A stretch of 55,000 nucleotides of DNA from Chrysomallon squamiferum (taxonomy: Eukaryota > Mollusca > Gastropoda > Neomphalida > Peltospiridae): NCBI GenBank assembly GCA_012295275.1, contig CM022671.1, forward strand, positions 31,478,750 through 31,533,749. The letters run 5' to 3'. Made by a program: the position numbers and the translations under genes. How positions within the stretch are numbered: the stretch's first letter is position 1; each line of letters opens with the position of its first letter. Below, one piece after another: positions 1 to 12,095 of the stretch. The notes under the pieces are model-generated. The model was not told where the DNA came from. It was given only the letters and a program-made list of their open reading frames with translations, and did not search any database.

Positions 1-609
1 AAAACCAGAAATCAGAAACAGCGAAAGATGCAGGAAAAAATGATTATGGAGAAGAAGATATGAATGAAATTCAAAAGAATGATCAAAAACAGCATGCAGA
101 ATATGTGACTCAAAGAGATTACCAAGATAAAAACCCCGAAATTGTGGCTGAACAGAGTGACGTAATTCTACAGGAGAAAAGTGAAGCTGATATTTCTTTT
201 GTGAACGATGATGATAAAAATGACGTCATAGACGATCGTGGTTCTGATTTGCATAATTTCAAAGATTATAACAAAAATGAAGCACAGAAAGAGGCTAATT
301 TGCATAATTTTAATGACGTCATTGATAATGGCGATGGATATACCAATGAAGATGATAAAAATGACGTCATTGACAATGACGAGCTAGAGGACATTTCTGA
401 AATTGAGTTTGAGCTACTGGCAGAGGCCATGAAAGAAAAAGAAAAACAAAGAAAAAAAACGGATAAAGAATTTATACCGATTCCGATGCCGACGTCGTTT
501 GAAAGTTACGACATTAACAACGACGACGCCATCGACAAAGAGGAGTTGATCAGAGTAACGGGGGCATGGAAAAACGTCGACATTGTTTTTGATGTTGCAG
601 ATTCTAATG
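1..609 (+). CDS. EF-hand calcium-binding protein, penultimate exon (5' partial)
   Basis: The frame is open from base 3 to the donor, so the true N-terminus lies in an exon (or exon part) before the window. The first in-frame Met codon is at 60 and need not be the start. Numbering from it, residues 1-140 are very acidic and Asn/Lys-rich with repeats of the words KNDVID and LHNF. Residues 151-162 form a canonical EF loop, DINNDDAIDKEE, with Asp/Asn at 1, 3 and 5, Ile at 8 and Glu at 12. A helix follows, then the start of a second loop (DSN at 181-183). The frame then reads into hydrophobic, Val-rich translation that looks like intron. A donor AATG|GTAATT at 609/610 ends the exon in phase 1. The likely role is binding calcium through one EF-hand pair; cell location and partners cannot be told without the N-terminus. 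Mollusc EF-hand proteins with a similar short pair and a Tyr-Glu-Ala-Pro-like end are known in outline to me, but I cannot name an orthologue. Confidence 0.8.
221..369 (+). promoter_or_regulatory. Three full CRE palindromes inside the coding exon
   Basis: TGACGTCA, the consensus CREB/ATF site, occurs at 221-228, 314-321 and 362-369, each coding for part of an N-D-V-I peptide word. A related TGACGTAA is at 157-164. The repetition is explained by the internal protein repeat, so regulatory function is only a possibility. Confidence 0.25.
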
Positions 610-763
610 GTAATTTAGATGTTTTTGTTCTCTGTTTTGTTGTTGTCATCATCGTAAATGTTGTTCATACTGTTATAACCACGACTGTTAAACGAAATCG
701 ACTTACACATCTGTCTAACTATCGTTTTGAACAATAGCTATCGTTATCATTACTAAAATCAGT

Positions 764-793
764 ATCATCATCATCATCATCATCATCATCATG
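764..793 (+). repeat. (ATC)n tract
   Basis: Pure trinucleotide run close to the 5' end of the intron. Similar ATC/GAT runs recur through the window. Confidence 0.85.
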
Positions 794-936
794 ACACTTA
801 TGTCAATAAGAAGAGATGATTATCTTATATCTGCTTTTACAGAAATAATTCGATTTTCGTATAGATAGAAGACAGAATGAAAAAAGACAGATAGACAGAC
901 AAACAGATAGATAGACAAAGATATAGACGGACGGAT

Positions 937-940
<4 letters not shown>

Positions 941-1023
<83 letters not shown>
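941..1023 (+). repeat. (AG)n tract 1
   Basis: Uninterrupted AG dinucleotide run of about 83 bp, preceded by imperfect (ACAG)/(ATAG) tetranucleotides at 880-940. Confidence 0.95.
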
Positions 1024-1026
<3 letters not shown>

Positions 1027-1446
1027 TGCCGAGGATATACAAGACAAAATATAATTTTTTTGTAAATTAATCCTTAACGAAGAATCGATCTTTGTAACTC
1101 TCATGCTTTAGCCGAAACAATGAAAAACTAGTGGAACATTATTTCATATTAATAAGTAATTTAATTAGGGTTTTATGGGAATTTTTGTTCTCTAAAGGGA
1201 AAAAAAAAAAAAAAAAACTTCCATTTAGAAAGATATTCGATACGCGTCACAGAAATTAATAGCTTAATAATTTGCTATTACAGACGTTCGGTTGTTTAAT
1301 TCAGATTGAAAAACAGGCCACCATTCAATGCTTTTTTAATGTCCTAGGGGGAAAAGATAACATGCGCGAGTGGATTTTTCAGTTAAAGCGGCTTCTCATG
1401 TGTAGATTTGATAATAGAATTTTCTCATGGTAGTAATTCACAGATA

Positions 1447-1450
<4 letters not shown>

Positions 1451-1537
<87 letters not shown>
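1451..1537 (+). repeat. (AG)n tract 2
   Basis: Uninterrupted AG run of 87 bp, followed by about 250 bp of imperfect (ACAT)n/(ACAC)n sequence to about 1790. Confidence 0.95.
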
Positions 1538-1538
<1 letters not shown>

Positions 1539-2269
1539 GATAAGATATATACACATACGAAAATACATATAGATGCACACAAATATGTATACACACCTAC
1601 ACATGGATATATATAAACACTTATATACAAGCGTACACACACATATTAAAAACATACATAAAAAAACCCACATTTATACATAACATACATAAATGCACAT
1701 ACATTCACAATATAAACATGCACATGTATGCGCATATGCACAAACACATACATACGTAACTCACAAAATCGCATCTGTCCGTGCGGACATACAAACATAT
1801 ATAATTATAACACTTATTTAATAATTACAGAATTACAGAACACACCCCAACCGAACTGATTTATTTAATCAACTTCAGTTTCTCTGTCTCTCGAAGCAGT
1901 CTATTTCAGTCTTTTCAGAGACTCTCCTTTTTAAGATAACCCGTACGTAGATCAGAGCTTTCATTCGACTGCTTCAATCAAAACACTTTAATTAAATAAT
2001 TTTACAGCTTAGACGATTAAACACTGGTTTATCGACATCTCGCAGTTCAGTAAAACTTAAACATATTGATTATTAGTCAAATACGTTTCTATTTTCTTTT
2101 ATTTTGTTCGTTTCTATTTCTATCTTCTTCTTCTTCTTCTTCTTTTTTTATTATTTTGTTTTTGTTTTGTTGTTATTATGAGTTAAGAACGCACAGCTTT
2201 TTACCCTCTGTCTTTTGACACTAATTTGACAACAAAAATCTTTAATATACAGTTTCTGACAGTACGTAC

Positions 2270-2386
2270 CACTGTATTTCATAAATTAGTCAGGAGTACT
2301 GACTAGATTGGGAAATAGCCCAAAAGGTCTGTCCGAGCAGCAGGCTGTACAAAATTATAATGATGATGATGATGATGATGATGATG

Positions 2387-2425
<39 letters not shown>
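2270..2425 (+). mobile_element. Possible 3' end of a truncated retroelement with (GAT)n(TAA)n tail
   Basis: A unique stretch of ordinary base composition (2270-2357) containing GGTCTGTCCGAGCAGCAGGC runs directly into TAATGATGATGAT and then (AAT)n to 2425. Non-LTR elements and SINEs often end in such a short-motif tail. No reverse transcriptase or target-site duplication is visible, so this is inference. Confidence 0.3.
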
Positions 2426-2428
<3 letters not shown>

Positions 2429-2524
2429 TATATTTAAAATAGATTAAAAAATAAAATATTTCAAAAAAATTAAAATAAACTTTAAAATGTTTCAAAAATT
2501 TTAAACTTTAAAATGTAAAAGAAA

Positions 2525-2549
2525 ATATATATATATATATATATATATA

Positions 2550-2585
<36 letters not shown>
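2525..2585. repeat. (AT)n tract
   Basis: Nearly pure alternating AT with two short A-insertions. It is self-complementary and can extrude a cruciform. Confidence 0.9.
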
Positions 2586-2588
<3 letters not shown>

Positions 2589-2880
2589 AAAAGTTAAAAT
2601 ATGTTATCAAGATGTTAAAAATGTCCAACAATATTTAGAAATGTCAAAATAAGTTAAAACGTGTCGTCCTGAAATTAAAACAAAGTCTAAAAATCTGTTA
2701 TCAAAACAAGCCTGACTATGTTTACCCTGTCAGAAATGGAAACTTAAGCATAATAAAACTGCACCAGTCAGACAAGTCAGTTAATGAATCGTTACATGTT
2801 TTTGTGTCCAACAGCTCGGATAATTTCATCAAAATTTATTACTTCAGACATCAGCTTCTATTCTGTTTGCAGAGAAAGCG

Positions 2881-2909
2881 TTTTTTTTTTTTTTTTTTTT
2901 TTTTTTTTT
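2881..2909 (+). repeat. Poly-T run (29)
   Basis: 29 uninterrupted T. It could be an antisense retrocopy tail, but the flanks do not identify one. Confidence 0.95.
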
Positions 2910-3184
2910 GTGCGAAATGAGGAAAGAAGTTTTCTGTCTGAATGAAAACAGAAATGTCACTAAGAGCAGGATCAGTACCACTTGGTGCCCTGTTTGAGTT
3001 ATTTCCAGTTCCAGACAGGGTCTAACGATATCAAAGGCTGTGTAAACAGTTTTCGAGTAAACCGAAATTTATTGTTATGAAAGATTACAAGCCGAAATTC
3101 GGTAAGAGTAGCTCATTGAATGGTTGGAGTGAATTTTCACTTTCTCAGGCTGTATGTCTATGGTCATACGTAGTAACATAAATG

Positions 3185-3305
3185 ATAACTAACTAACTAA
3201 CTAAGTAAGTAAAAAAAAAAAAATAAAGTAAGTAAGTAAATAAATAACACAAATAAATAAATAACATAATTTTGTTTGCAATTACAAGAAAAGAAAACAA
3301 CAGCA

Positions 3306-3371
<66 letters not shown>

Positions 3372-3420
3372 TAATAATAATAATAATTATAATAATAATA
3401 ACAATAATAACAACAACTAT
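3185..3420 (+). repeat. (AACT)/(AAGT)/(AAAT)n then (AAT)n compound tract
   Basis: ATAACTAACTAACTAACTAA leads into AAGT/AAAT repeats and then about 100 bp of (AAT)n with a few AAC units. Unique sequence at 3000-3180 ends exactly where the tetranucleotides begin, which resembles a retroelement tail. Confidence 0.85.
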
Positions 3421-4387
3421 AAAAAGCATATAATAACAATAAAGGAAAAATAAAATTCAATAAATAACAAATAAACACAAGAAACAAAAAGCAATAAAAC
3501 AAAACAGAAACAATATAATAATAATAACAACAACAACAACAATAAAAAACATATAATAACAATAAAGCGAAAATAAAAAAATAAAAAAATAAACATGTGA
3601 TGTACCGCTGTGCAGCACAAACGTTCATACAGATCAGGTGCAATCATTTAACGCCAGTGATATTTGTTAACGTGTTAAAAACTTCAGTTGTAATGTGGCG
3701 TTTCATTGCATGTGTAAATGTCTTGTACCTGTTTGTTTTGGAACTCGATGAGCAAACTGAGAGAACGCGTAATTCACATAAACAGTGAGAGAAAAAACAC
3801 ACGCGCCATGACTGACAGATTTAATGTTACGTGCAACAAAAACAAAGCATTAACAATTCGTAATGCCAAACTGGTGAACGAGAAAGAAACGGATTCTTAT
3901 TATTTTCTTAAAACGATTATTTGTTTGGTTTTGTCATTTCAAAAACTGATTGGTGTCTTTTCTTTTGTATTGTAAATGTTCAGAAAGAGATTTACGCACA
4001 CATACATACATACATATACATACATACATACATACGTACATATACATACACACACACATATATTTTGCTGAATAAAACATCTCAATGGCCCACTTAATTA
4101 TCAATTTTTTGTTTTCTTATTTTCTGCTTTGGCGCATAAAGAAGCCATACGATTTCACTGAAGCGTCGTTAACACCGTGTAAGTGTTTGCCATTATGAAG
4201 CTCTAAAGGTTTAATGTGTTATTTGTAATGTTTTAGCTACAAAGAGATTCGTAAAACGAGTTGTTTGCAGGCTCTCCAAAACGGTTTCTTAATATTATCG
4301 TTAGCAAGGTGATAAGAATTATATGTATGTGTATGTACGCATCTATGCATGTATGTGTATATGTGCGTACATACACATACATATATA

Positions 4388-4473
4388 TATTCGAATAGTT
4401 ATTTTTACATTGGAGGACGGAGCAAGACAATATTCGAAATGATTTTAGAACATTGGAGGACGGAGCAAGACAA
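4388..4473 (+). repeat. 43-bp tandem duplication
   Basis: Two units, 4388-4430 and 4431-4473, both starting TATTCGAA and ending in a 23-bp identical block (CATTGGAGGACGGAGCAAGA plus CAA). The middle has diverged, so the duplication is not brand new. Confidence 0.9.
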
Positions 4474-4539
4474 TAACAAAGACCTAGAACAATAGAGACA
4501 GACAAGCAAGACAAGATTTCACTATGTTAACATGACCAC

Positions 4540-4700
4540 CACTATCATCATCATCATCATGATAATAACTTTCTCATTATCATTATTATCATCATCACAA
4601 CAACGCTGACAGTTATCGTTATCACCGTCATAACATCAACAACCTCTTCTTCATTAGCATCACCACATCGTCATAGTCGCGATAACAGCATCATCATCAT
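4540..4700 (+). repeat. Degenerate (ATC)n tract
   Basis: Imperfect ATC/ATT/ACC trinucleotides over about 160 bp. The open frames here are only repeat translation. Confidence 0.7.
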
Positions 4701-5311
4701 CATAGCAACAGCAGCGTCGTCAGTACCATAACAGTCTCTGCATCCTAACAACAACAATATCTGTTAAGAAGGTTAAGAAGAAAAAGAAGAGAAAAAAAGA
4801 AGAAGAAGAAAAAAAAAAAGATTTGGTATTCACGGAGTGTCAGTAACAAAATTATCGCTAACTATTTTTGACGTTAACGTTTACGTTCTTGTTCATTGCA
4901 CATATAACGTTTCAAAGTCTGCCGTAACTGTAAGTACCTTTGTAGACAAAAAGACGTCGATGCGAAATCGTAAACGTTACATGTCAGAGTAACTGCTAAT
5001 TAAGTCTCGCCTCAGTGATCATTATGAGAAAGTTAGAAGATTAATATTTGGCTTTCTTCAAGAAAAGAGGGGAAAATGCATGTCAGGAAAACATATTATT
5101 GTGGTGTGGACTGTAAAGTCGTCCTTCAAAATAAACAGCAACAATAACATCTACAACAACAACAACAACAAAATAACAATAATAATAATAGTTATTATTA
5201 GTAGTAGTGGTATTATTATAAGATCTTTGTTAGATATACGCATATTGTACATATGTCTGTCGCATCATGTATATGTTTATGTATGTATGTGCGCCCGCGC
5301 GTTTGTGTGTG

Positions 5312-5424
<113 letters not shown>

Positions 5425-5920
5425 TTACATATATACACATACATAAATGTATTATGCATACATTATAAATGTCCCAAAATCAACAATAGGATTAAATCTT
5501 TCTTGTCAAAGGGATCAGTCAAAGAACCTGATGCATTTGAAGCATGTCTAGTTCCCGTTACTGAAAAACTACTATTCCTACATCACCAGTTACATAGACT
5601 GATATGACAATGGTAGTTTATCACTATAATTATTTGTAACATTCATCGCGTATCATGAAGAAAAAACCCAGTTCAAAACAAAAAAGACTTGCATTTATTG
5701 TTGAGTATTTTAGACTGGTTTGTTTCTTTATCTTGATGACTGTCAACAGTTATTTCAAGATTTCTGCACCTGTTACAGTCATTTTAAACGATCGTAGACA
5801 TAATGTTAGGAATTTTGTATTCGTTGTGTTGTCTTTGATTTTACGTAGATAAACACAGGCTGGGATAGATTAGATAAATAGACAGAGAGAAAAAGAAAAA
5901 GATTATTATAGAAAGACAAA

Positions 5921-5984
5921 ATTATATAATATAATATAATATAATAATATGTAATATAATATAATATAATATAATGTGATACAA
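5921..5984 (+). repeat. (TATAA)n pentanucleotide tract
   Basis: Runs of ATAAT/TATAATA with one interruption, next to the (AAAC)n tract that follows. Confidence 0.75.
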
Positions 5985-5986
5985 TA

Positions 5987-6067
5987 TAAACAAACAAACA
6001 AACAAACAAACAAACAAACAAACAAACAAACAAACAAACAAACAAATAAATAAATAAATAAATAAAC
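5987..6067 (+). repeat. (AAAC)n then (AAAT)n tract
   Basis: About 60 bp of pure AAAC passing into AAAT. Confidence 0.9.
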
Positions 6068-6875
6068 AAATAGCACATACAAAATAAAACTTACACAATT
6101 ATGTTCAAAACATGTCTGCCTCGACTTAAGGAAGCATCAAGTATTATTATATGACAATGTTACAACACTGCTGTTATCAGTGACTGCAGTCAGAAAACGA
6201 AATCTCGGGAACAATTATCTTTGCCTTGGGTAAGTTTCTAAATTTTGTTACTTATCTTTCCGTTAGTACAGAGCTGTACAGTGGTTTCTGAACAGTACAG
6301 CAAGTCCCCAGCTTTACCCAAACTCGATTAAAACGTTTCAAGAATTAAAATGCGGCTTACGAATTACTGCTTGTTTTTGTCTCAGCACGGAATGAAAATA
6401 GCTTAGAGCTAAGAAAAAAAAATAACAAAAATAATAATAAATATAAAAAAGAAAATGAATGGAAAAAAAAATAAGAAGAAAAAGTAACAACAACATCAAT
6501 AAGAAAAACATAATAGCAGTCGTAGTAATAAATAATAATAAAGGATATTGTCGGATCGTATTTTTTTTTTTCTTCAGATATTTATTTATTTATTTATTTA
6601 TATTTTTTTATTTTTTTATTTTATGTATTTATCACTTTGTTTCAAAACAAAAACAAAATCACACTCTAAAACCTGAAGTATTTGTGTTCAGTTTACTACT
6701 AATCAATAACATTTTTTTTTTTTTTACCGCATTTTCTTTCTCACTTCAAATTACTATTCCTGAAGCAACAAATATAAAATGGCTGCCCATTTGTAGTCCT
6801 ATACATATAAAACATGATTTTGGTTTTGTAGTAGAATCATAACAATTCACCAAAATATATATTAAATATTTATAA

Positions 6876-6931
<56 letters not shown>

Positions 6932-6958
6932 GGAATAAATAAATAAATAAATAAATAA
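6876..6958 (+). repeat. (TAA)n then (AAAT)n tract
   Basis: About 56 bp of TAA and 25 bp of AAAT, 80-160 bp before the last exon's acceptor. Confidence 0.9.
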
Positions 6959-7036
6959 CAAAAAGGTAAAATAAATGTTTTCTTTCATTTTTTAAATTTA
7001 TTTTTATTTATTATTATTATTATTTTTTTTTTTCAG

Positions 7037-7110
7037 ATGACAACAAAATTAGCAGAACGGAATTCTATGAGGCACCCCTAGACCTATCAGGCAAACTTCC
7101 CGAGAGATAA
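7037..7110 (+). CDS. EF-hand calcium-binding protein, last coding exon
   Basis: This exon follows a 13-base uninterrupted T run and CAG at 7034-7036. Joined in phase 1 to the exon ending at 609, the split codon G|AT gives Asp, and the second EF loop becomes DSNDDNKISRTE: Asp1, Asn3, Asp5, Asn6, Ile8, Glu12. The chain then ends FYEAPLDLSGKLPER and stops with TAA at 7108-7110. Counted from the Met codon at 60, the product would be 207 residues. Asn replaces the usual Gly at loop position 6, which is tolerated in many EF-hands. The exon is too short to be found from open-frame length alone. The confidence comes from the restored motif, matched phase, good acceptor and in-frame stop. Confidence 0.8.
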
Positions 7111-7220
7111 CAACAACAACAACAACAACAACGACAGCAACAGTAACAACAACAGCAACAACAAGAGTGATATGAACGAAACAATTGATAGTGATTTTCC
7201 GCAATAAATGTTAAATAAAA
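7111..7220 (+). other. 3' UTR start with poly(A) signals
   Basis: The first 60 bases after the TAA are imperfect (CAA)n/(CAG)n. AATAAA occurs at 7203-7208 and again at 7214-7219, either of which could direct cleavage about 15-30 bases on. More AATAAA-like words lie downstream, for example near 7980, so the real end of the transcript is uncertain. Confidence 0.45.
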
Positions 7221-7295
7221 CAGTTCAAAGATACTGACGCAGACATACACGCAAGAAGCAAAAATATATATAGATATATATATCAGTAGAAGCAT

Positions 7296-7346
7296 TTACA
7301 CACACACGCACACAACACACACACACACATACACACACACACACAT
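7296..7346 (+). repeat. (CA)n tract, interrupted
   Basis: Imperfect CA dinucleotides downstream of the EF-hand gene's stop codon. Confidence 0.85.
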
Positions 7347-7577
7347 ATATAATTAAAAGGTTCAGTGATTAATCTCAGATCATAAAGAACAAAAAAAAAA
7401 AAAAAAAAAAAAATACAAACACAAACACAAAGAAGGAAGCAAATATGAAAATGACACATGAAAGAAATAATTGAGAAAACAATATCTGGTTGGTTATAAA
7501 TTATTGTTTCTATATCACCAGTGTAGAACTTGGGGTTAAGCAAATTAAGCGCAAGGATTTAAAAAAACTATAATAAC

Positions 7578-7590
7578 CACACACACACAC

Positions 7591-7659
<69 letters not shown>

Positions 7660-7680
7660 AAACACACACACACACACACA
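7578..7680 (+). repeat. (CA)n tract, long
   Basis: About 100 bp of CA with two small interruptions. Confidence 0.93.
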
Positions 7681-7897
7681 TATATATAAAATTCGGTGCA
7701 AATATTTCGAGGAGAAAAATGAATTTTTGAAACATGTGGCCTTCAAGCTTTGTATAACTTCAGGTTTAGGCTCTGCCCATTACAGTTTTGTAGATAATTG
7801 TGTAATAACAGCTTTTTTGTTTTGTTACTTCATTCTTTTATAATGTGGTGGGAGGGTGAATACTAAATGCTGTAAATGTCTTTGTATTAAAAACATG

Positions 7898-7945
7898 ATG
7901 TAATATATACAATGAGTACATATGTAATATATACATTGAGTACAT
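7898..7945 (+). repeat. 24-bp tandem duplication
   Basis: Two adjacent 24-bp units, 7898-7921 and 7922-7945, of the form ATGTAATATATACAnTGAGT plus ACAT, with one mismatch. Confidence 0.92.
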
Positions 7946-7949
7946 TGTA

Positions 7950-8496
7950 AGGCTGTACTTTGAGCAGATAATTAATATAATAAAAAACACTTGTTAAATT
8001 GAATATGTGTGTGCGTATGTGCACATATGTGTGTATTTCAGTTAACATAGTTCAATAATATGTAGAGTACAAATCATGTATGAGTGAATGTGTGCATGTG
8101 TGTGTTTCTCTGTGTTTCTGTGTGCGTGTGTTACGCAGCTACGGAATTCTCAAATTGATTAAGGATTTTTTTGTTCCGTTAATAATAATAAAAGTACAAA
8201 TCGCAGACGCTGAACTGTGAACGTTTGAAATTAAATGGCGCAAGTAGCTAAAATACTCAAGTAATATTATATCTAATTGTGATGCGTTTCAAATTTAAAT
8301 GTCAATATTTATCCTATAAATTATATGAAAGCAAAACCATGTATTTAACGATTTAGGTTTATTTTAGTTTAAACTGATTAGATAAAAAGAAGAAGAAGAA
8401 GAAGAAGAAGAAGAGCAACAATAACAACAACAACATTAATAATAATAATAATAATGATGATAATAAAATAATTATATAAATAAATGTAAATATAAC

Positions 8497-8554
<58 letters not shown>

Positions 8555-9225
8555 GTGTCAATTTAATATAAAAAACAAACTTGACTAAATCATAAAAAGA
8601 ATTTCCCACATAATAATTTTTGCAGAAACACGAATTTGTAAATAAATATAATAAATGGATATTTTAAACGATTGCTAACAGCATAACGTCTTATTACAAA
8701 AGAAAGATTAATAATCGAATAAAAATCATAACAAAAGGTCACATTAATATATAACAGAACAACGAAAAACAAAAACATTTCAAATAACAGTTCTAAAACG
8801 AATGGTAGATAACTCTAGCATGCATATCTTAGCATGGTGCTGGAGTTGTCTCCCATACACTGTCACAGAATAATTATTGCTTAATTTGTCTTTTTAGAAA
8901 TAACGAGAAATCTCATAAAATATTCATGCATATTGACTTGTATGTTACTATTACAGCAGCAGCAACAACAGCAATATCAACAACAACACCAGAAAGAACA
9001 ACAGCTACTGCTACTTCTGCAACAAGTTCTACTACTGTTACTACTGTTACTGCAACTCCTGTTACTACTGTTATTACTATAATCACTACTACAACCATTA
9101 TCACAGTTACTACCACTATTACTACTACTAATAATAAAAACAGTAAAATGAAGTCGGGCTATGTTAGATCACAGGATCTGTGCCTGACATTGGCTAATTT
9201 TCAGTAACTAATTAACTGAAAAAAA

Positions 9226-9261
<36 letters not shown>

Positions 9262-10670
9262 ATTAATAACAAAAAATAAATTAAAACTGTAGCAGTAATT
9301 AGCTATCTAATAGGATTTTTTATATTTATACAAGAGGAATGAATGATGTCACCAAATAAAACTAATAGAAAACCCTCTATGCATTATTTTATGATCTTAC
9401 TTTATTAGACGTAAAAGATGGTGCCTAGGAAAACAAAACAAACACCTCCTACACACTGATAAATAATTTAGAAGTACACAGCAAGCTCCAAGGCCATACG
9501 TCTGTTTTACATTAGAAACATTTTTATTAAACATGCGCCATTTAAATCACAAAATGAGTTACTGGAGTAGAAGAAGTATGGCAAAATCACCTGACGCTTC
9601 TCCTTATTTCTGCAGTTTAGTTATTAATTCTGTCACAGAGTGAGAAAGAACGTCATAGAGGCGTGGGAGGGTTTTGAATTACATCACCATTTAGCTGTTT
9701 GTTAGTTTAATTTTGGGATTTATTCTATATTTATATATATATATATAAATAATAAAACAAATTTCTGTTGTCTAGCAGTTAGATCGCAGATTCATCTGTT
9801 ATGACAAATTATGTTGTCTTATTTTCTCTCACGCAACACACAAACAAACATTCACAGATGTAATGTGTTTTTTCTCTCGTTTGCGTTTAACAACATAATG
9901 CTTGAGATCAACGTTAAATAAATGTTTATTACTCTGTTTTGTCATATGGTAATTTGTCATATGTTCTTCCAACCGTGGGAAGGTTCATATAACTACATCC
10001 TTACTGCTAGCTGATAACTGGAAACAGAAGTTGCATCTTCCATTTATATTTATATATGAACATACAGTATTTTTTAATATTATTTACTTTTGTGTGCTAA
10101 TAAATGTAAAATAAAATAATTACACACACACACACACACACATACACACATACACAGCTCATATATAGATAGATAGATAGATAGATATGTAATACTCTTT
10201 GAATGGAATCCATAATGTTTATTCTTAAAGTGATGAAAGTTAATAGAATGTTAACCTATATATTATTTATATAATTTGTTTGTTTTGTTGTTGTTTTTTT
10301 GTTTTTTTTACCCCAAAGTATTTAATTTGTGGATGCTATTTTAAGGGTGTTACGAGGTAAGCCTAGTTTTCATAGCAGAATGTTTTGTATGCTCTAGTAA
10401 AATTGGTGTCGTATCAAGACACCTCTCCGTGTTGACAAATTGGGTGAAATAGAAATCTGAATGTTAGATTATTACACAGTTTCTTCTCTGACTGTATCAT
10501 AGTGAGACTGGGGAGGAGATAAAAACATTTAAAAAAAATAATTGCTTGTATGTGGTATTTACTTTAAGCTAAATAATAAAGAAATGCAAAACTTGACTTC
10601 TGACATTGACGATTAACATCGCCGATTTTGATTCTGGAGTAACATGGATGCATTTTATTATTATAAGTAT
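7950..10670. other. Gene-free interval
   Basis: AT-rich sequence with (GAA)n at 8386-8414, (AAT)n at 8499-8553, an imperfect Thr-coding ACA/ACT triplet region at 8950-9130 and (AAAT)n at 9222-9258. (CA)n and (ATAG)n lie at 10120-10187. The ACA/ACT region is open on both strands, as expected of triplet repeats, and is not taken as a gene. Confidence 0.6.
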
Positions 10671-10677
10671 GTGAGAG

Positions 10678-10680
<3 letters not shown>

Positions 10681-10760
<80 letters not shown>
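10681..10760 (+). repeat. (GA)n tract 4
   Basis: 80 bp of uninterrupted GA, with one GC variant unit just before it. Confidence 0.95.
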
Positions 10761-10761
<1 letters not shown>

Positions 10762-11099
10762 GTAATATGCGTTAGTCGATACATTTAAATATTTATTTTT
10801 GTACAAATAGTAATAATAATAATATATTGTTGTTGTTGTTGTTATTAGTGTTTGCTTAAGATTATTATAATACGTCATTAGAAGGTGAGAGAAATGAAGG
10901 ACTGTTTTATGACACCAAGTTTTTTTTCTCAGTGTTGCGCATTTTTCTGTCGTTCGCATGCACTATGCGATTCAAATAAAAAGCTGCAAAAGAAGTTACA
11001 CAAAATAAACTTGGATTGTTTCCCCTTAGTCGTCATTTTTAATAAGTTTAAACCAGGGTGTTTATTAGAGGCTTTCAATTCCGGAGAACGAGGATTAAA

Positions 11100-11304
11100 G
11101 CTTTACATGATATGTATTACGTTCTAGAACGTTCCTTATGTAATTAAATCAGCGTATGTGTGTATATGTATGTCTGCATACGAATACGTCCACTTGTCTG
11201 TTCGTGTTTATGCGTGTACGTCTGTGAATATGAGTATGAATGTTGCAGCACGTGTTTTAGTGAGTGTGAGTATTACTGTGTGAGTGTGTGTTATTGTGGC
11301 ATGA

Positions 11305-11339
<35 letters not shown>

Positions 11340-12090
11340 AGTATTCTTGATTGCAATGGTCGTAGAAGTAATGATCTGATATAGCTCGACTTCATTTTAC
11401 AATTTTTATTATTACTAGTAATAATAATAGTAGTAGTAGAAGCAATTGTGGCAATGGTTTTAGTTGTAATAGCAGTGGCAGTAGTAGTAGTTGTTGTTGT
11501 TGTTCTTGCCTATGTTGTTAATAACCATATGAGAAGCAGAAGTCGGACTATTGGTCTTGATGTTTATTTGTTGAGGATGGTAGTATTCAAAGATGTAGTA
11601 GTGGTAGTAATGATGATGGTCCTAGCCACTGTAGAAATAGTAGTAGTGGCAGCATAAAAGTAGTTATGATAATTATAATGAAGAAAAAGAAAATAAAGAT
11701 AATGATGACGAAGATGATAATCGTCATTATCATGAAGAGAGATTGATGATCAGTAAGAAAAAATAAATACTAAAACTCGGGAAAAAAGATCGAAAAATGC
11801 ATGCACGCGCGCAAATTCATACATTGAAACATACACGATGAAAATAAGAGAAATAGATGAGTGACTATGCTGGAGGGGGGTTTCTTTGTATTTTTTTTTT
11901 TTATTAAGTCCAAATTAATCCACCGGGTGATACAAACGTGTACCGTAAATCTCCTAAACAGGAAACTACATCCAAGTGCAAACAGAAACCTAATTTCAAC
12001 ATCGCCGCATCCGCTGAAGGAATTTAACATTATCTACCCGCATTAACATACCCTCGTCACATTCATCTCGCACTTCAGGGACCAATCCAT
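11100..12090. other. Gene-free interval
   Basis: (AAAT)n at 11305-11340, imperfect (TAG)n/(TTG)n triplets at 11420-11660, and GAT/AAG-rich sequence to 11770. No domain-like frame seen. Confidence 0.6.
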
Positions 12091-12095
12091 TACAT

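Noticed and set aside
610-737. Continuation of the EF-hand frame past 609 to the stop at 735
   Set aside because: It breaks the second EF loop and reads hydrophobic Val/Ile-rich sequence and Arg/Thr tails. The splice to 7037 gives a far better loop.
803-1104. Minus-strand Ser-Leu repeat frames, and similar ones over every GA/CT tract
   Set aside because: They are translations of (CT)n. They occur in several overlapping frames at once and change character at the tract edges.
3197-3643. 148-codon minus-strand frame rich in Tyr, Cys and Phe
   Set aside because: Explained by (TAA)n and (AAC)n on the + strand; no domain.
8926-9207. Thr-rich 93-codon frame, mucin-like
   Set aside because: The ACA/ACT triplets are open on both strands and have no signal peptide or flanking exons.
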